Shown: one piece after another, positions 48,266 to 60,960 of the stretch
Layout: each line of letters begins with the position of its first letter
How positions within the stretch are numbered: the stretch's first letter is position 1
NCBI GenBank assembly: GCA_000328365.1
Contig: KB310993.1
Location: forward strand, 137,048 to 201,047
Direction of reading: 5' to 3'
From: Capitella teleta
Taxonomy: Eukaryota; Annelida; Polychaeta; Capitellidae
DNA: 64,000 nucleotides
Notes under the pieces: model-generated
The model's database searches: none
What the model saw: the letters and a program-made list of their open reading frames with translations, nothing else
Told to the model about the DNA's origin: nothing
Translations under genes and position numbers: made by a program

Positions 48266-49427
48266 TCACCTTTTTGCATACCGTTGCACATATTCTTTGA
48301 CTTTTGCAACAAAAGATTCCTAAAAATGTTTTGGTTAGATTTAAATTTCATGAGAATTCTGTAAAATTTCAAACCTTGTCTCTTTCGTAGTGCTCAGCTG
48401 CCGCCACATTAAGCGGGTCCTCAAAATTGAGTAAATCCTGCGAGAAGATTGCTCAGATTGAGCATAAAATGAAAATCAAACTCACAGAAAATAATGAGTT
48501 GAGGCCCCATGTGATATCTTTTAGTCTGCGTGTTGGAGCCCAACCTAAGTGGAAAGAAATTGACAATAGCATACATTGATAACTTAAAAAATTATAAGGA
48601 AGTATGTGTTTAATCAAGGTTATAGGGTAATTGGATTTCAACCAAATTCATTGCCAATGATATTTTCTGGGGAATCACTATTATCAATAAATGAATACTG
48701 AAGAACAGGAAATTTTCCTGTACTACATTTTTTTTGCAATTTCATGGCTCAGGCCGGTATTTGCAGCACCAAATATTCACGGTCAAACATTTCGCATGCA
48801 TCTAATGTTCACTGTCAATTGTGATCCCGAATATCGCAAAAGTTTGATGCATTGCAAAAATCTCCTGTTCTACAGAAAAATGACATCCATGGGCCACCTT
48901 TGAAAGTGTGATAAAGTGAATGCTTATAATCTTTGGCGACCTCCAATCCAAAACACACTCACCCATGCTATCTAACGAACTTTCCCTCAAAAGCGACAAA
49001 CAAACTTCTCCATCTTCGTTGATATTTGGATGCCAAATTCGTGTACTGCATTTTACTTTTGGAGGCTACAATTGAACAAGACAGTAACAAGCGAATGAAA
49101 CACCAGCAAAAACCTCACCACAATGTTATAATCTTCAGGTACTTCAATGTGGAACTTAAAACGACCACCCTGCCAATAGCCGTCATCAGGGACAATGGAC
49201 AGAGTGAAAGAGTGCAATTTATTTGGGTCTTCAAAGAGTACTCGGTTATTGCGAGGTAATTGCAGTTCCATCTCTTGTACCTCTGTGAAATAACAGTGTA
49301 AGACAGAGGAGCAACGTCAGTCAAACTGACCTTTGACCAAGAGGGAATCTCGGATGGACACACGAGACTCTGTGACGCCTTGCTGTTTACTCTTCTGATC
49401 TTCTATTTTTTTCTTCAACGTCAGCAT
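48266..49427 (-). CDS. UBE2F: NEDD8-conjugating enzyme UBE2F homolog, six exons
   Basis: Exons 49427-49331, 49282-49119, 49065-48963, 48544-48486, 48437-48375 and 48319-48266 join in phase to 179 residues (human 185). UBE2F transfers NEDD8 from the UBA3-NAE1 E1 to cullins, mainly CUL5 with RBX2. Diagnostic blocks: [36 protein letters not shown]; the catalytic cysteine near residue 109 in [20 protein letters not shown]; the UBE2F-type [20 protein letters not shown]; and [20 protein letters not shown]. The N-terminus [10 protein letters not shown] matches the short Met-rich extension that docks on the NEDD8 E1, which supports the start. The 418-bp intron 3 is the longest; no repeat was recognised in it. 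Confidence 0.95.
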
Positions 49428-50690
49428 TCTGCCTGAAGAAAAAGGGAATATGCTGGGTATTAGGCGTATTTTTAGACAAGCCAACAACTATTGTCGCGAG
49501 ATATAATTAGAATGGATTTTGTGTGATGTATTCATGAGAAATTAGTAGGCTATTGTAATATTATTGTTGATGAAAGGCGATTTTTCATACATTATATAAC
49601 CAACGGAACGAAATAAATAATCGCTAGTATAAACAGCGTTAAATCGGGAGTATTGATAAGCTGAATATGCTCCTGTACTGCCGCCTTGGGGTTTCAATTC
49701 AATCCCATTCCATGTTGTAATCAACTTCCTAGCTATGCATGTCAGCAGTAACAAATGTGAACTTCTGACCTTTCTTCACTCTCGGCTGCTGATCAGTTTC
49801 ATCAAATGGCTCTAATCATAGTACACGAAGTAATTCATACCATGGCAATGGGATTATTGTTGAAAATCTTCACCATATTATTGACTTGTAGTAAACTTAC
49901 AAGTGTGCATGTACTAATATTTAATCTGTTGGCATCTTGACACAAGTTTCAGCAGCAACTTTCTATAAAGGATACTGATGTAACCAATTAGACACCATTC
50001 AGAGTGAGGCACGCAATGCATTATTAGTTGATCACTGGTTTCAGCAAGCGGAGCATTGTTTTGGTTGAATGATTTTGGAGCTGACACATTATGTGGATAC
50101 AAGTAGGGGGGAAGGGGGAATGCATTACTGAAGACAGGCGAGGACTCAATGAAATTGCGATGTAGATAGATATAATTATTTTATTTGCTGAAGCAGATAT
50201 CGCGCGCTCTACTCGCTGTGTATGCAAGCTATCAGCTTACGCGGAGAAGGGGGAGAGGGAGGGGATGGGCTGCATGCAGTCTCAATGATGTGGTTCGCCT
50301 ATAAGCCTGTAATTGAGCATCCACATTATTTGCTGTGCCTTTAGCCAAGTTTAACGGGATTGGGGAGAGTGAGATTTTATTTCATGGTAATTGACACGGT
50401 CTTTGTCTTTGAAGTGTTAACACGCTGTCAAGAGTTAACTCTGCGAACTATTGAGATTGTTTCATCAGGTTTTGAAGACATGAAATGGATTAAATGCTGA
50501 AAATGGTTTTTCCACTATTCGGGTGAACTATCGGGTTAAAATTAAAAAAACAAAGCTTTGGCGGCACACCACTATTCGCCAAATAACAAACACGAATATT
50601 CGCCCAGCCTTACTTGATTGTGTCAGTTACTAACCCTTCTTGTGCTAGTCGAGATGCATATGTTCCTTCTGACTGCTAATCGCGACAATA
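49428..50690. other. Upstream of UBE2F; decayed hAT remnant
   Basis: No gene seen. At about 50515-50612, ACTATTCGGGTGAAC ... CGAATATTCGCCCAGCCTTA is a degraded copy of the end of the hAT MITE at 19037-19961. Confidence 0.45.
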
Positions 50691-50699
50691 GTCGTTTTC

Positions 50700-51083
50700 T
50701 GAAGATACCCGAAGTTAGTCGACACTTTCTGTTACTTTCCGATTGTCGGCTATGCTCGGAGATGTGACCTACTTTAGACTTCCGTTTCCAGTCACGTGGT
50801 CGTTTATTTTTGGCCTCAGCTCTGTTTTGAACCTGCCGACCTCTGTCGGGGATTTAAACGTCTGCAGATAGATTCCATTGCGAAGATAGCCAAAGTTAGT
50901 CGGCACTTTCAGTTACTTTCCGTGACAAATATCGATCGTTGGCTATGGTCGGAGAAGTGACCTACTTTAAGCTTCCGGTTTCAGCCATGTGGTTGTTTAT
51001 TTTTAGCCTCAGCTTTGTTTTGAACCTGCCAACCTCTGTTTAAATGCAGGGGGATTTAAACATCTGCAGATAGATTCCATTGC
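50700..51083. repeat. Tandem duplication of about 190 bp
   Basis: Copy 1 at 50700-50880 and copy 2 at 50881-51083 share GAAGATA-CC-AAGTTAGTCG, GGCTATG-TCGGAGA-GTGACC, TTTTGAACCTGCC-ACCTCTG and GCAGATAGATTCCATTGCG with scattered differences. No coding potential seen. Confidence 0.85.
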
Positions 51084-52318
51084 GCGCAATCGTTGCTATT
51101 TTTGCCTGATGTAGATATTATTTCTTGAATGAAACATTAATTACATGTAGTAATACGCTGTAAACAAAGAATATTAGTTTATGTTGAGAAATGGCTGAGA
51201 TATGAATTTTTCAAGATTGTACATCCAAAGTTTTACAAATTCTGAAATTAATGTGGCAGACAGAGGGATAGGGGGCCTAAGAATAGTAAGATATTAAAGC
51301 ACAAGAAGGGTTAAAGTCAAGACTTTGTCATCTTCACGTTAACTTAAGTCTTTACTAACGACATGACCTTGAAGTTGACTGACTTGACTAACTAATTAGT
51401 CCACGATGACTACAGGAGTTATTGACTAATTGAGCACTAAGTTCCATCTGATCTATGACTATCACTATGAATATGATCTAACAACTAGCTGAAGCACTAA
51501 CTAGCTAACCTGCTAACCAACTTTCAAATCTGAAGTCTCGAATTACCAGGACCCTTGATCGATAAATCTACTACGGCCAAAGTAAAATGGAAGGTCAATG
51601 TCAAGAATGAAACAGGAAAGAGATTTGTTAAGTGCCTACCCTATTAATAATAGGGACGATAAAAGTAGAAATTAGAAAACACTGAATTTCACTACAAAAG
51701 CTGTCAAAAACCGGATACGGAAGTTGGCAAAATCGCTTACCACAAATAAATAAGACGCAAGAATTAGCTGTCTTATGTCAAGTTATGTGATGTAATTTGA
51801 CATGAATACCACGTTTGTATTGATGTTATTCACAGTTATACAAATATTAAATATTTTTTGTAATTCAGGATATGTCACAGAAAGTTTAATTATCTCGAAA
51901 AAGCTGCGCTGATAGTGCGTTATGATCAACACAAGGTCAGGAAATACTTGTCCGTTATGATCAACACTGGGCAAAACAGGTCGACCTTCGAGAACGCTCG
52001 CAGCCGCTCATTTCCATCGGTCCGATAGTGCGTCAGATCCAGTGATAAGCGATAAGGCCCCTATCTCTTATCTCCGGTTAAATGCCACCGTAATGCGGAA
52101 ATTCTGTCTCAATCTTTACCCACAAGTCCCCCAAGGAGGGGTCTCTCACACCAGTGAAGCATATATCGGCATTGCCGCATTTCCTATAATGTACAGAGTG
52201 GGCCAAAAAGTCATTATTATTGTTGAAAAAAAAAAAAAAAAAAAAAAAGAGTATGTCAATGTAAATGACAAGAGTAAAATATCTATTATTATATTCTATT
52301 TACTCAATGTTAAAGATT
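51084..52318. other. Intergenic, no gene seen
   Basis: AT-rich. Contains a poly(A) run at about 52225-52248. No exon or family was recognised. Confidence 0.4.
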
Positions 52319-52326
52319 TCAGTATG

Positions 52327-53079
52327 CATAGGCGTCGGAACGTCCTGAGAGCTGGGGGGTCGAGAGGGGGGGTCTAAGTAAAGCTTAGGGGGGTCTGGGG
52401 GCAGAAATTTTTTTCGTTTTTACATTGCATTGAGTGCCTTCTCCTGGTATTCCAGAACGATATACATGTAGCAAGGATAAAGTTGTTTTGAATGTAAGGA
52501 ATGGTCGCACATTTAATCAATGCATTTGGTGTATGCCTACATGATACATACATATGCACACAAATCCCCAGTACCCGATAAAATTACTCAGCCCAGAGAG
52601 AAGTACAAATTCCCTTTATTAGGACAAACACAGAGCTTGCGATTAAATCTTTTATTGCATTGTACAATTCACATTATTCGATACATCACTAGTCGTAGTA
52701 AGAAGTAGATGTATAAAGATACTGGATCATTCTTGCATCCATGACTGAACGATTTGGCCGGGACTGACCTTGTCTGAACAGCCATAGACGGCAGAGAATG
52801 TTATCCAAGTCAACAGAAACCACAAACATATATATAGCGGAAACATGGCAAATACTAAATACATGGATATGATCATTGGCTTTAAACTAGAGGTACAGCT
52901 ATGTAAAATTCATTCACATTAGAAATCTGGTGTCATAGAACAATACTTAGTACATGTTTGAAAAATTACTTAAAGATACTTTAAGATTACGAAAAGATAC
53001 TTTCGACCTCCCACCCCCAAGGCTGAGGGGTCGATCGACCCCCCCCACCCCACCCGACCCCCCTGTTCCGACGCCTATG
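52327..53079. mobile_element. hAT-like MITE with 8-bp target duplication
   Basis: It begins CATAGGCGTCGGAAC and ends in the inverted GTTCCGACGCCTATG. Both ends continue into G-rich/C-rich imperfect pairing (GGTCGAGAGGGGGG against the C-rich right end). It is flanked by TCAGTATG at 52319-52326 and 53080-53087. The 8-bp duplication suits hAT, though P or Merlin cannot be excluded. No transposase. Confidence 0.85.
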
Positions 53080-53330
53080 TCAGTATGCTTTTCAATAGCA
53101 CTGTGTCTTTGTGAGAAACTGTTAGGCCTACAACATATACTCATGCAATGTGCAGTGGTTTGTACTTTGTCAAAGATTCTGACAAGTGATTGTTGATCTG
53201 TTATGATGGTAACATTACAATGACCTCGAATAAATGTGTGGAATTTTCTCCATGTCATTACAATATGGGCTGAAATTCCTTTTCAATCTGGCTATAGGCA
53301 AACTCAACTGTTATCAAAGCTTTCTAGGAG

Positions 53331-53496
53331 TGTTAAGGGGTACTTATTACCACACAAAGATAACAAAAATTAATGCTTGGTGTGACGTTATGACTATGTA
53401 TGAACGTCATGAACTCAAGCCTCGAATTCAAGTCTCGCGTGGTTAGCGTTCTTGAATAAATTACCAAGTCTGCAATTCGATGTTTATATCATAACA
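53331..53496 (+). mobile_element. Possible fossil LTR of a Ty3-like element
   Basis: A short segment starts TGTTA and ends TAACA. It is followed at once by TGGTGGCAGCTAGCGGGAT, which resembles the tRNA primer binding site of LTR retrotransposons. No other part of such an element was recognised nearby. Confidence 0.25.
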
Positions 53497-53689
53497 TGGT
53501 GGCAGCTAGCGGGATTGAGAACAATCACATAGCCTAGTCTTTGTACAATCATCCTGTCTTTGTGTGAATCCTTTCACAAGAAGACAGAAGAAATTTTTTG
53601 GAGATAGATGCCTCGATATCAAATATACAATGACTTGGTAGGGGATTAAACCCAATTAATTAAGTGAAGAATCTCAAGAATGGAGAAAC

Positions 53690-55326
53690 ACCGAAGTTTT
53701 GAATGCTGACAATTAACACCAACACAAAACGTCTCCTGAAAATCACACTTACCTCTGAAGAAAATGTCACAAAGATCTTTGCAAACCTGTACAAATTGAG
53801 AGACGCAGAAGATTCCATGAAAAGCATACGGGTTTCACATGATTTGAACAAAGAACAGCGTGAAGAGATGCGTGAGAGTAAAGGCACGGTAACCGACCCA
53901 AACCTATATATGCACCCCAAGCACAGAACCAGCAAAGATTGTTTGTAAATAGCACATGCAGTTGATTACGGTTTTAACTGCACATTTACCTGATGGATGT
54001 GTCGAAGGTATCAGTTCAGGTCCAAGGAATGGCCAGGATGATCATAATTAACACTACAGGAATACTGATGGAAATGACGAAGGAAATGATAGAAGACCCG
54101 AAAGAATTAGTCCCAGAATGAGCGACGAAAACATGGTACACAACAATGATGGAAATGACAAAGGGAATGATGGAAGATCCGAAAGGGGTAGTCCCAAAAT
54201 CAGCGACGAAAACAGGGTGCACGACAATGATGGGATCAGGTGTGTTTACTTCAATGCCGATAACCTCCTCAACAAGCGGAACAAACTACAAATACAACTG
54301 CTCACAAGCCATACATGATCTGCATCTCGGAAACTAATCATAAGATTTGCACAATTCAACTCACCTCAGGTGAAATCCAACTACCAGGATACAATTTGCA
54401 TCCCATTCTAAGCGAGGAGTGACCATCTTCAAAAAAAAAAAAAAAAAAGAAGCTGAAGGCTTCAACGATCGAAAGCAGCTCATCCGCACCATTCGAATGT
54501 TGGGCAAGCGTAAGGCTAAGAGGTAGAAACACACTCAAATTGGAATGCATCTACAGATCACTAAATAGTGGTTAAACAACGACAACCTACTACTCATACT
54601 GCCGACAGTCTCAGCGGAGAATACGAACTCCCATCTTCTAATCTGTGGTGATTTTAACCTACCAGACATCAGCTGGGCAGATAAAGGCCCTTAACTCGTT
54701 CTTCTGAAAACTCTCATGAGTTCAAAGTTTATTAATTGTTTGAATGGCAGCTTTTTATGATTGATTTTATTGATCTACTCTGTTTAGGCTGATTGAAAGT
54801 TATTTTTTGACTTGTGTGGCATGTATCTGCATGGCAGCATGTCACCAAGCTGACACACAAGAGAGGCAACACAACAGCGAGCACACTAGCTGGATCTGGT
54901 GCTCACTAACAAAGAGGATATGATTGACGAATGACGAGGTCAAAACCCCCATTGGAAAGAGCCATCACAGCGTTCTTTCGTTTACCTTCAGAATGTTATA
55001 CATACATTCAAGAAGCGAGCAAAACAATCCCAAACTTGAAGAGGGCGACTACGACAGTCAGCAATACAGAATTCAGCAGCAGAGGGGACCAACGGATCCA
55101 AAGTGAGTGGGAACTTTTCTGCAAAACTCTCAACCAATGCTATAGATCAAGCAATTCACAAAATAAAGATCGATCTATCAAAGCCAAAACCAGCTGGATG
55201 GATAGATTTATCCATACTAACAAAAGTGCGGCAAATAGACAGACAATACAACAAGTACATGGACTACAAATCTTACTGCAGAATCCGAAACCAAGTGAGA
55301 TGAAATACGAGAAAAGCAAAGACTAG
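53690..55326 (+). mobile_element. Decayed CR1-like LINE (ORF1 end, endonuclease, linker)
   Basis: 53703-53948 encodes an ORF1-type block (KIFANLYKLRDAEDSMKSIR, SHDLNKEQREEM). From 54240 the endonuclease starts (RCVYFNADNLLNKRNKLQIQ, then ICISETN, GEIQLPGYNLHP). The pre-reverse-transcriptase linker is at 55103-55303 (KPKPAGWIDLSILTKVRQID, DYKSYCRIRNQVR). Several stops and frameshifts separate these. A 27-residue segment is duplicated in tandem just before the endonuclease (54070-54231). The reverse transcriptase is absent; repeat R1 begins directly afterwards. Confidence 0.8.
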
Positions 55327-55339
55327 GCCTAATCCTCGA

Positions 55340-55725
55340 ATGATAAGATATGATAAGATATAGATAAAGCACTCTATTGTAATTTTGGCCTCAAAGATGG
55401 ATTAAGTCATCCGGATGCGTTAGATTGTTGAGTTATTTGCAACAGGATGTTTCACATGTTATCCAGCTGGGTTAGATTGTTGAGTCAAGGAAATAATTAC
55501 GAAATATCGCGAGATATTGCGAGTTATTCACTCAACTCTCACACTCAAGTCTCATGAAATTAAAGAGCTATTCATATATCCAGCAACTATACATCTAAAT
55601 AGTTTTTTTTATTAATATGGGCCATTTATGGAAATGTTGTTTTCAGGAAGTTTCTAAAGACTTATCGAACATTTCATGCGTTACAAATCGTTTCGATAGG
55701 CTAGATTTTTATATTCAAGCGGATC
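55340..55725 (-). repeat. Dispersed repeat R1, copy 2, left part
   Basis: The reverse complement of about 5610-5985. It ends exactly where the BEL/Pao element begins; the rest of the copy resumes at 60385. Confidence 0.85.
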
Positions 55726-55730
55726 ATGAG

Positions 55731-58700
55731 TGTAACTGCCCCAATCTCAATACTGACAATATTGGCTTTGAATTTGTACTCATTTAATTTCCAATAAATG
55801 GTAAAGATCAAATCTGAAACAATATAGTATATATATACAAATATATGCAAATAATAGATACTAATTACATACTCGTTGGCCCGAGATTGAGGAAGTGGTG
55901 ATATCAAAGGAAGAGAAGAGACCACGCAGTCAGTGCTACTTGCACGCTGCGTGGAGTGAATGAAAATGAAAATAAATCTGAAAATGGCGGTGAAAGAAAA
56001 TGCGGACCCTGATTGCGATCTTGTTCAGGGCCCCTGAACGAGATCGCGTTATGACTTTTTGCCGCCAATGGCAGTTACACACCCAGCACAAGAAAGGTAC
56101 GGAGAGTAGGAAAAATATATCTTAACTGTAATGAACAAGATAAGTACTAAATTATCTGGCGAGTGAATAATCATTGTTCTTGGACTGGAACGAGTAATAT
56201 TAACTTGGATGAGGGACGCTGAAACTGGCGACGATCGGCCATTCGTGCGTATTCGGTAATGCAAGACAATCGTGGAATCAGTGTGATACCAGACGTGGCT
56301 GTTATCAACGGAGAGCTCTTGGGCCATGACGAACACCATTTTTGCTGCAACTGAAGCTGCGGTGAGCGAGTGAGTGAGTGATGGGGTTTTATGGCTCCAC
56401 CCAATTCGATCGGATGATACGGGCGCCAGAACAGAAGGCCTGGGACCGGGGTTTCCCCCTACTCTTATCAATAAATCCCAAGGGTTCTTTATCCTGCATA
56501 CCACCATAGACAGTAGTACACAGCGCCCGGCCTTGTTACACGAAGCTACGGTGAGCTCTAAGCGTGTTATAGTGGTACCCTTGAGTGGCGCCACTCTGGC
56601 CTTCCCAGCCAGGAAACAACAATGATCAGTCTCCTCAGATGTAGAGGAAAAGCGGGAGTAGGCTACGGTGCCGTAACCAGTGATGTTGGCATCGGAAAAG
56701 ACATGAATTTCTATAGTTGAAAATTCGGCAATCGGTCGGATACATCGCGGAATGTGAAGGTTTGACATTTCGTGGACCTACCTTCTCGAGCCACTGAAAC
56801 CATGAGTTACACTGAACAATAGGGATGCCGTCATCCCATGCAATATCCATCTTGCACAAAACCTGAAAGAGGACCTTACCAAGGAGCACGAAGGGAGCCA
56901 GGATTCCAAGTGGGTCGTAGATGGATGAAACGAAGGAAAGAATTATCCTGCGTGTGGGGGGCGGGTCGGGCACTACTCGTTTCATTGAGAAATTGAAACA
57001 ATCGTTTTCAACTTGCCAGTAAACCCCAAGGGCTTGCTATGATGGCAACTCACACTCGCCACCGAGGTCATGTGATTGGAGCTGCTTAGATTTTTCGGCA
57101 TCGTTTAATGAGTCCAATACGACGCGGCTATTGGAACAAAATTTTCCGATTTTGAAGCCTCCAAGAAGGCATGCAGCCTTAAGGTCACGCACGAGACGCA
57201 CTGCAACGTCGTCTGTTGATGCAGATATCAAACAATCGTCGACGTAGAAGTGACGGCGAATGACGTTAGCAATGCAAGGACTGATCTGTTCTTCAGCCAA
57301 ATCTGCTGTTTTGCGCAACGCAAAATTGGTCATGCTTGGAGATGACGAGGCGCCGAATAAGTGCATGGTCATAACGTACTCCTGCAGAGGCTCAGTAGTG
57401 TTTCCATCCGGTCACCATAAAACCGAAGGAATGTGTGATGGTCCGGGTGCACTCGCACCTGGTGGAACATTGCCTCAATATCACCAATGACTGCGATGGG
57501 TTCAAGACGAAAGCGAGAGAGCACACCGATCAATGTGTTGGTTAGATCGGGCCCTTGTAGAAGAACATCATTCAACGAAACGCCATGCAGATATCAAACA
57601 ATCGTCGTACAATCGTACCCCTTCTGCATGAGGTCATTTACAAAGGTGACATAATCGCTGTGGTACTTAGGATCAGCGAGCATTTTTCGTTTTTGGCTCT
57701 CGTTTTCGTTTTTGGCTCGTTTGACGGCTTGAAAGCGATTGAATGGCATGTCAGAAACCGACTTAAAAGGCAGGGGCATTGAAAAGTGGCTGTCGTCGAG
57801 ATTGACGTTTGTTTCAACAAGATTTAAGAAAGTTCTGTCTTCTTGTGAAGGGCCATTTGTGTACAACGAAATTGGATTGCTCAAATCCGCGAAATCCTGA
57901 TTCAGAACGTCAAGAATTTTCTTTGCATGCATTTGTACATGATTGCACATAGCTGTGCATTCTTTGGGCAAAGTGTCGATCGGACGTTAATAGTCCAGCC
58001 TTGCAAGATAACCCGCAGCGACTGCATGACCTGGGCGCAGTTGCTGCCAAGCAGTAGGCCCACACCCGCGCCGGGCTGAAAAGGCGGCATCTTTGCTATA
58101 GCCTCCTGCAAGAGCGCCATGCTCTGCACCGAACTTGGGAGGGGGGTGTGGTCTTACGAAATCTCCTGTTGTGTGTAGCAGCAAGGTAACGGAACGAGGT
58201 TGCGATTCTGAAAATCGCTAATAAAAAGGTCTTCAACAGCTTCGCATGGCTGCTTTGTGATACCGTTAACGGTCTTAAGGCTAAGTGTCACTTGTGTGCC
58301 TTTTGCGCCGAGGGATTGTTTCAACTCATCAGTAACGAAACAAGCATCGCTTCCACTGTCCGGAAGTGCGTATGTAAGCGCAGCATTACTATCCCCTTGC
58401 GAGATACGAATGAGTACGACGGGGTGCAAAACTGATTCGGTAGTTACCCCGCAAGCCCATAAGACAGAATACATGGATGGGCCTGCTGCGCTACCTGAGC
58501 GCCGAAAGGAGTAGCGAGGGGGTTCAGCTTTGGGGTTGGCCTGTTGCCTGATACAAGGGGAAGGGCACGAGAGAGTTCTGGGTCATGAAGCGAAGTTGGG
58601 TGCCGACGGCCGCATTCTGCGCAAGTAAGTCGCGATTTACACCCTTTCGAAAAGTGAGTTGAGCTTAAACACCCGAAGCACAAACAGTTTTCTTGACCGT

Positions 58701-60072
58701 ATCGCGCTTCTCACTCATTGACATTGCCCGAAAAGATTGGCAAATGTCCAAGTTATGCGTCGAGCCACAAACGACGCCTGCCGCAGACGAGGAGAACGAA
58801 TTGTTTTGTGGCGAGCGAGAGTCACGGGGTCTCTGAGCTAAGGGGGGGTGCGCGGCGAATCTAGGTCACTGCAAGTAGCGCCGACGTGACCGACCCACTT
58901 AGGGCTGACTTTCGGCTTCACTTCATTCATGTTCGGAGACATGTTTTTTTTCTCCAAAAATGGGGTCATTGGCAATGCCTGCCGTGTTATGAACTAAATC
59001 AACAATATCAAAAAAACGCAATTGCGAATCGAACGAAATCTTGTGCGCGCGTTCGCACCACTTGTTGCATAAGTACGTTGGCAGTTTGTCAACGACGTCG
59101 ACGAGCAAAGACAGGTGGTCGAACATGTGGGCGTAGCTGGTGCTATTCATCGAATGCGAGCATTCGATCAAGAAACTCGAGAATGACCTTAGAGCTTTGG
59201 GGTCTGTTTTGAGAGTTCTCCTGGCATCTTCATAGCCGGACGAGGAGTGAAAACAGCCTGTGACGGCCTCTTTGGCTTCGCCTTTCAAATATTGGTAAAG
59301 GTAGTATAGTTTGTCGATATCAGATATTGCTCGTGAGCAGATACGGCTGTCAAAAGAGGTAATAAAGAGGCGAAATTGAGAAACGTCGCCTGAGAAAGTG
59401 TCTAATTCAGGTTTTGGTAAAGAGAGAGCAGTGACCAGAGGGTCTGGAGCCAGAGGAGTAAAGAGAGGGATAGAATGAGCCAGTCGAGTACTCACAGGTG
59501 ACGATGATGATTCGTTCAAAGTTTGTGTTGCGAATTCATCAAGACTTGCGGAAGCAGGCGTCGAGTCTCTGGTCAGGGGCGGCGGCGGCGGCGGCTGAGC
59601 GGCGGTCGATGGTGCGGTTGGCAGCGGGAATCTGGGCTTCTGCTCTGTGCATGTCGCTGCGGCCACCTTGTCCATGACATTCTCGTAGTCTCCCTCGTGC
59701 GTGCGGTAAAGCTTAATCTCTTGGCTCAGCAGCTCCTCGCTCTCCGGCTCTTGCAGTAGAGCCGTCAGCTTCTCGTGCGCGTCCTGGTAGGAGGCGAACA
59801 GCCCTTGCAGCTCCTTGACCTGGGTTGCAATGTCGCCGTCGGGTTCACGGAGCCGTCGCACGAGTCAATTTTGGGCTTTTGTCACCCGACCGGCAGCAGT
59901 GGTCTGCGCCCGTTTGAGCTCCGCTTGGCTCATTGCTTTGGGACGAATATGACATGACTTGAGCGACGAATTTGACTGTAACTGCCCCAATCTCAATACT
60001 GACAATATTGGCTTTGAATTTGTACTAATTTAATTTCCAATAAATGGTAAAGGTCAAATCTGAAACAATATA

Positions 60073-60143
<71 letters not shown>

Positions 60144-60379
60144 TATGCAAGTAATAGATACTAATTACATACTCATTGGCCCGAGATTGAGGAAGTGGTG
60201 ATATCAAAGGAAGAGAAGAGACCACGCAGTCAGTGCTACTTGCACGCTGCGTGGAGTGAATGAAAATGAAAATAAATCTGAAAATGGCGACAAAAGAAAA
60301 TGTGGGCCATGATCGCGATCTCGTTCAGGGCACCTGAACGAGATCGTGTTATGACTTTTTGCCGCCAATGGCAGTTACA
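55731..60379 (-). mobile_element. BEL/Pao LTR retrotransposon (fossil, broken)
   Basis: It lies inside repeat R1 with the 5-bp target duplication ATGAG (55726-55730 and 60380-60384). The coding strand is minus. LTRs start TGTAAC and end GTTACA: 55731-56079 and 59977-60379, the second longer because of a TA microsatellite (about 60072-60138). They differ at roughly 4% of sites outside that microsatellite, so the insertion is moderately young. Parts recognised: Gag-like region with a DUF1759-type block (59861-58923), zinc-knuckle region (about 58683-58444), DUF1758-type aspartic protease region (about 58474-58154), reverse transcriptase region (about 57970-57040) and the Pao-type A17/RNase H region (about 56985-56050). 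The element is broken, with roughly half a dozen breaks. A SINE has inserted into it. Confidence 0.9.
56368..56541 (-). mobile_element. SINE copy 3, inserted in the BEL/Pao element
   Basis: Matches the body of the SINE at 45952-46298 in reverse complement, without the tRNA head. Flanked by a 15-bp duplication GAAGCTRCGGTGAGC (56353-56367 and 56542-56556), one mismatch apart. Confidence 0.88.
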
Positions 60380-60384
60380 ATGAG

Positions 60385-60960
60385 AGTTCGTGGCAACTTT
60401 AAAGTTATAGAAACGAATCTTTGAATAACGTTGCCGATTTCTGGTCGGTTTGATCATTTGTTCCGCACTGATTAGCCAAGCAAGGCTATAATTGAAGCAT
60501 CATGTTATGTTATGATTTGCACATGTCCTTTTGCTGAGGCTGTGCATTCAGACGACGAGCATGGCGCACTGCCCATTCGTGGTTACTAGATCAATAACTT
60601 AGTAATAATAGTTGAGGTGTTATTGTGTGCAAGTCATTATACAAAATAGAAGAACTTTATCAAACGACTCAATAATTATCACGAGAGTATGCTTAACAAC
60701 ACCAACGCAATTGGCAGGAAACATATAACCCATTTTTTAAAATCCCCCTGTTTCAGTTGGATTTTGATTCTAAATAGTCTTGCTCTGACCCAACGATTTT
60801 AAAGCATTAAAAATGCCGTCTTGTAACGACGTAATCCAGTGATTAACATATAAATTACTGCACCCTTTAATTAGTCGCTCATATGACTATTTCATTGATT
60901 CGGTTTGTTGGAGGAAAGCCTCTGACAAACTTTGATCGGCATTGATAATTTTGCACTGTA
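60385..60960 (-). repeat. Dispersed repeat R1, copy 2, right part
   Basis: The reverse complement of about 5026-5610, continuing the copy interrupted by the BEL/Pao element and ending in TTTTGCACTG. Confidence 0.85.

Noticed and set aside
47794-48372. A 192-residue minus-strand protein
   Set aside because: It starts in UBE2F exon 6 in the wrong frame and runs through its downstream polypurine and poly(A) tract; low complexity.
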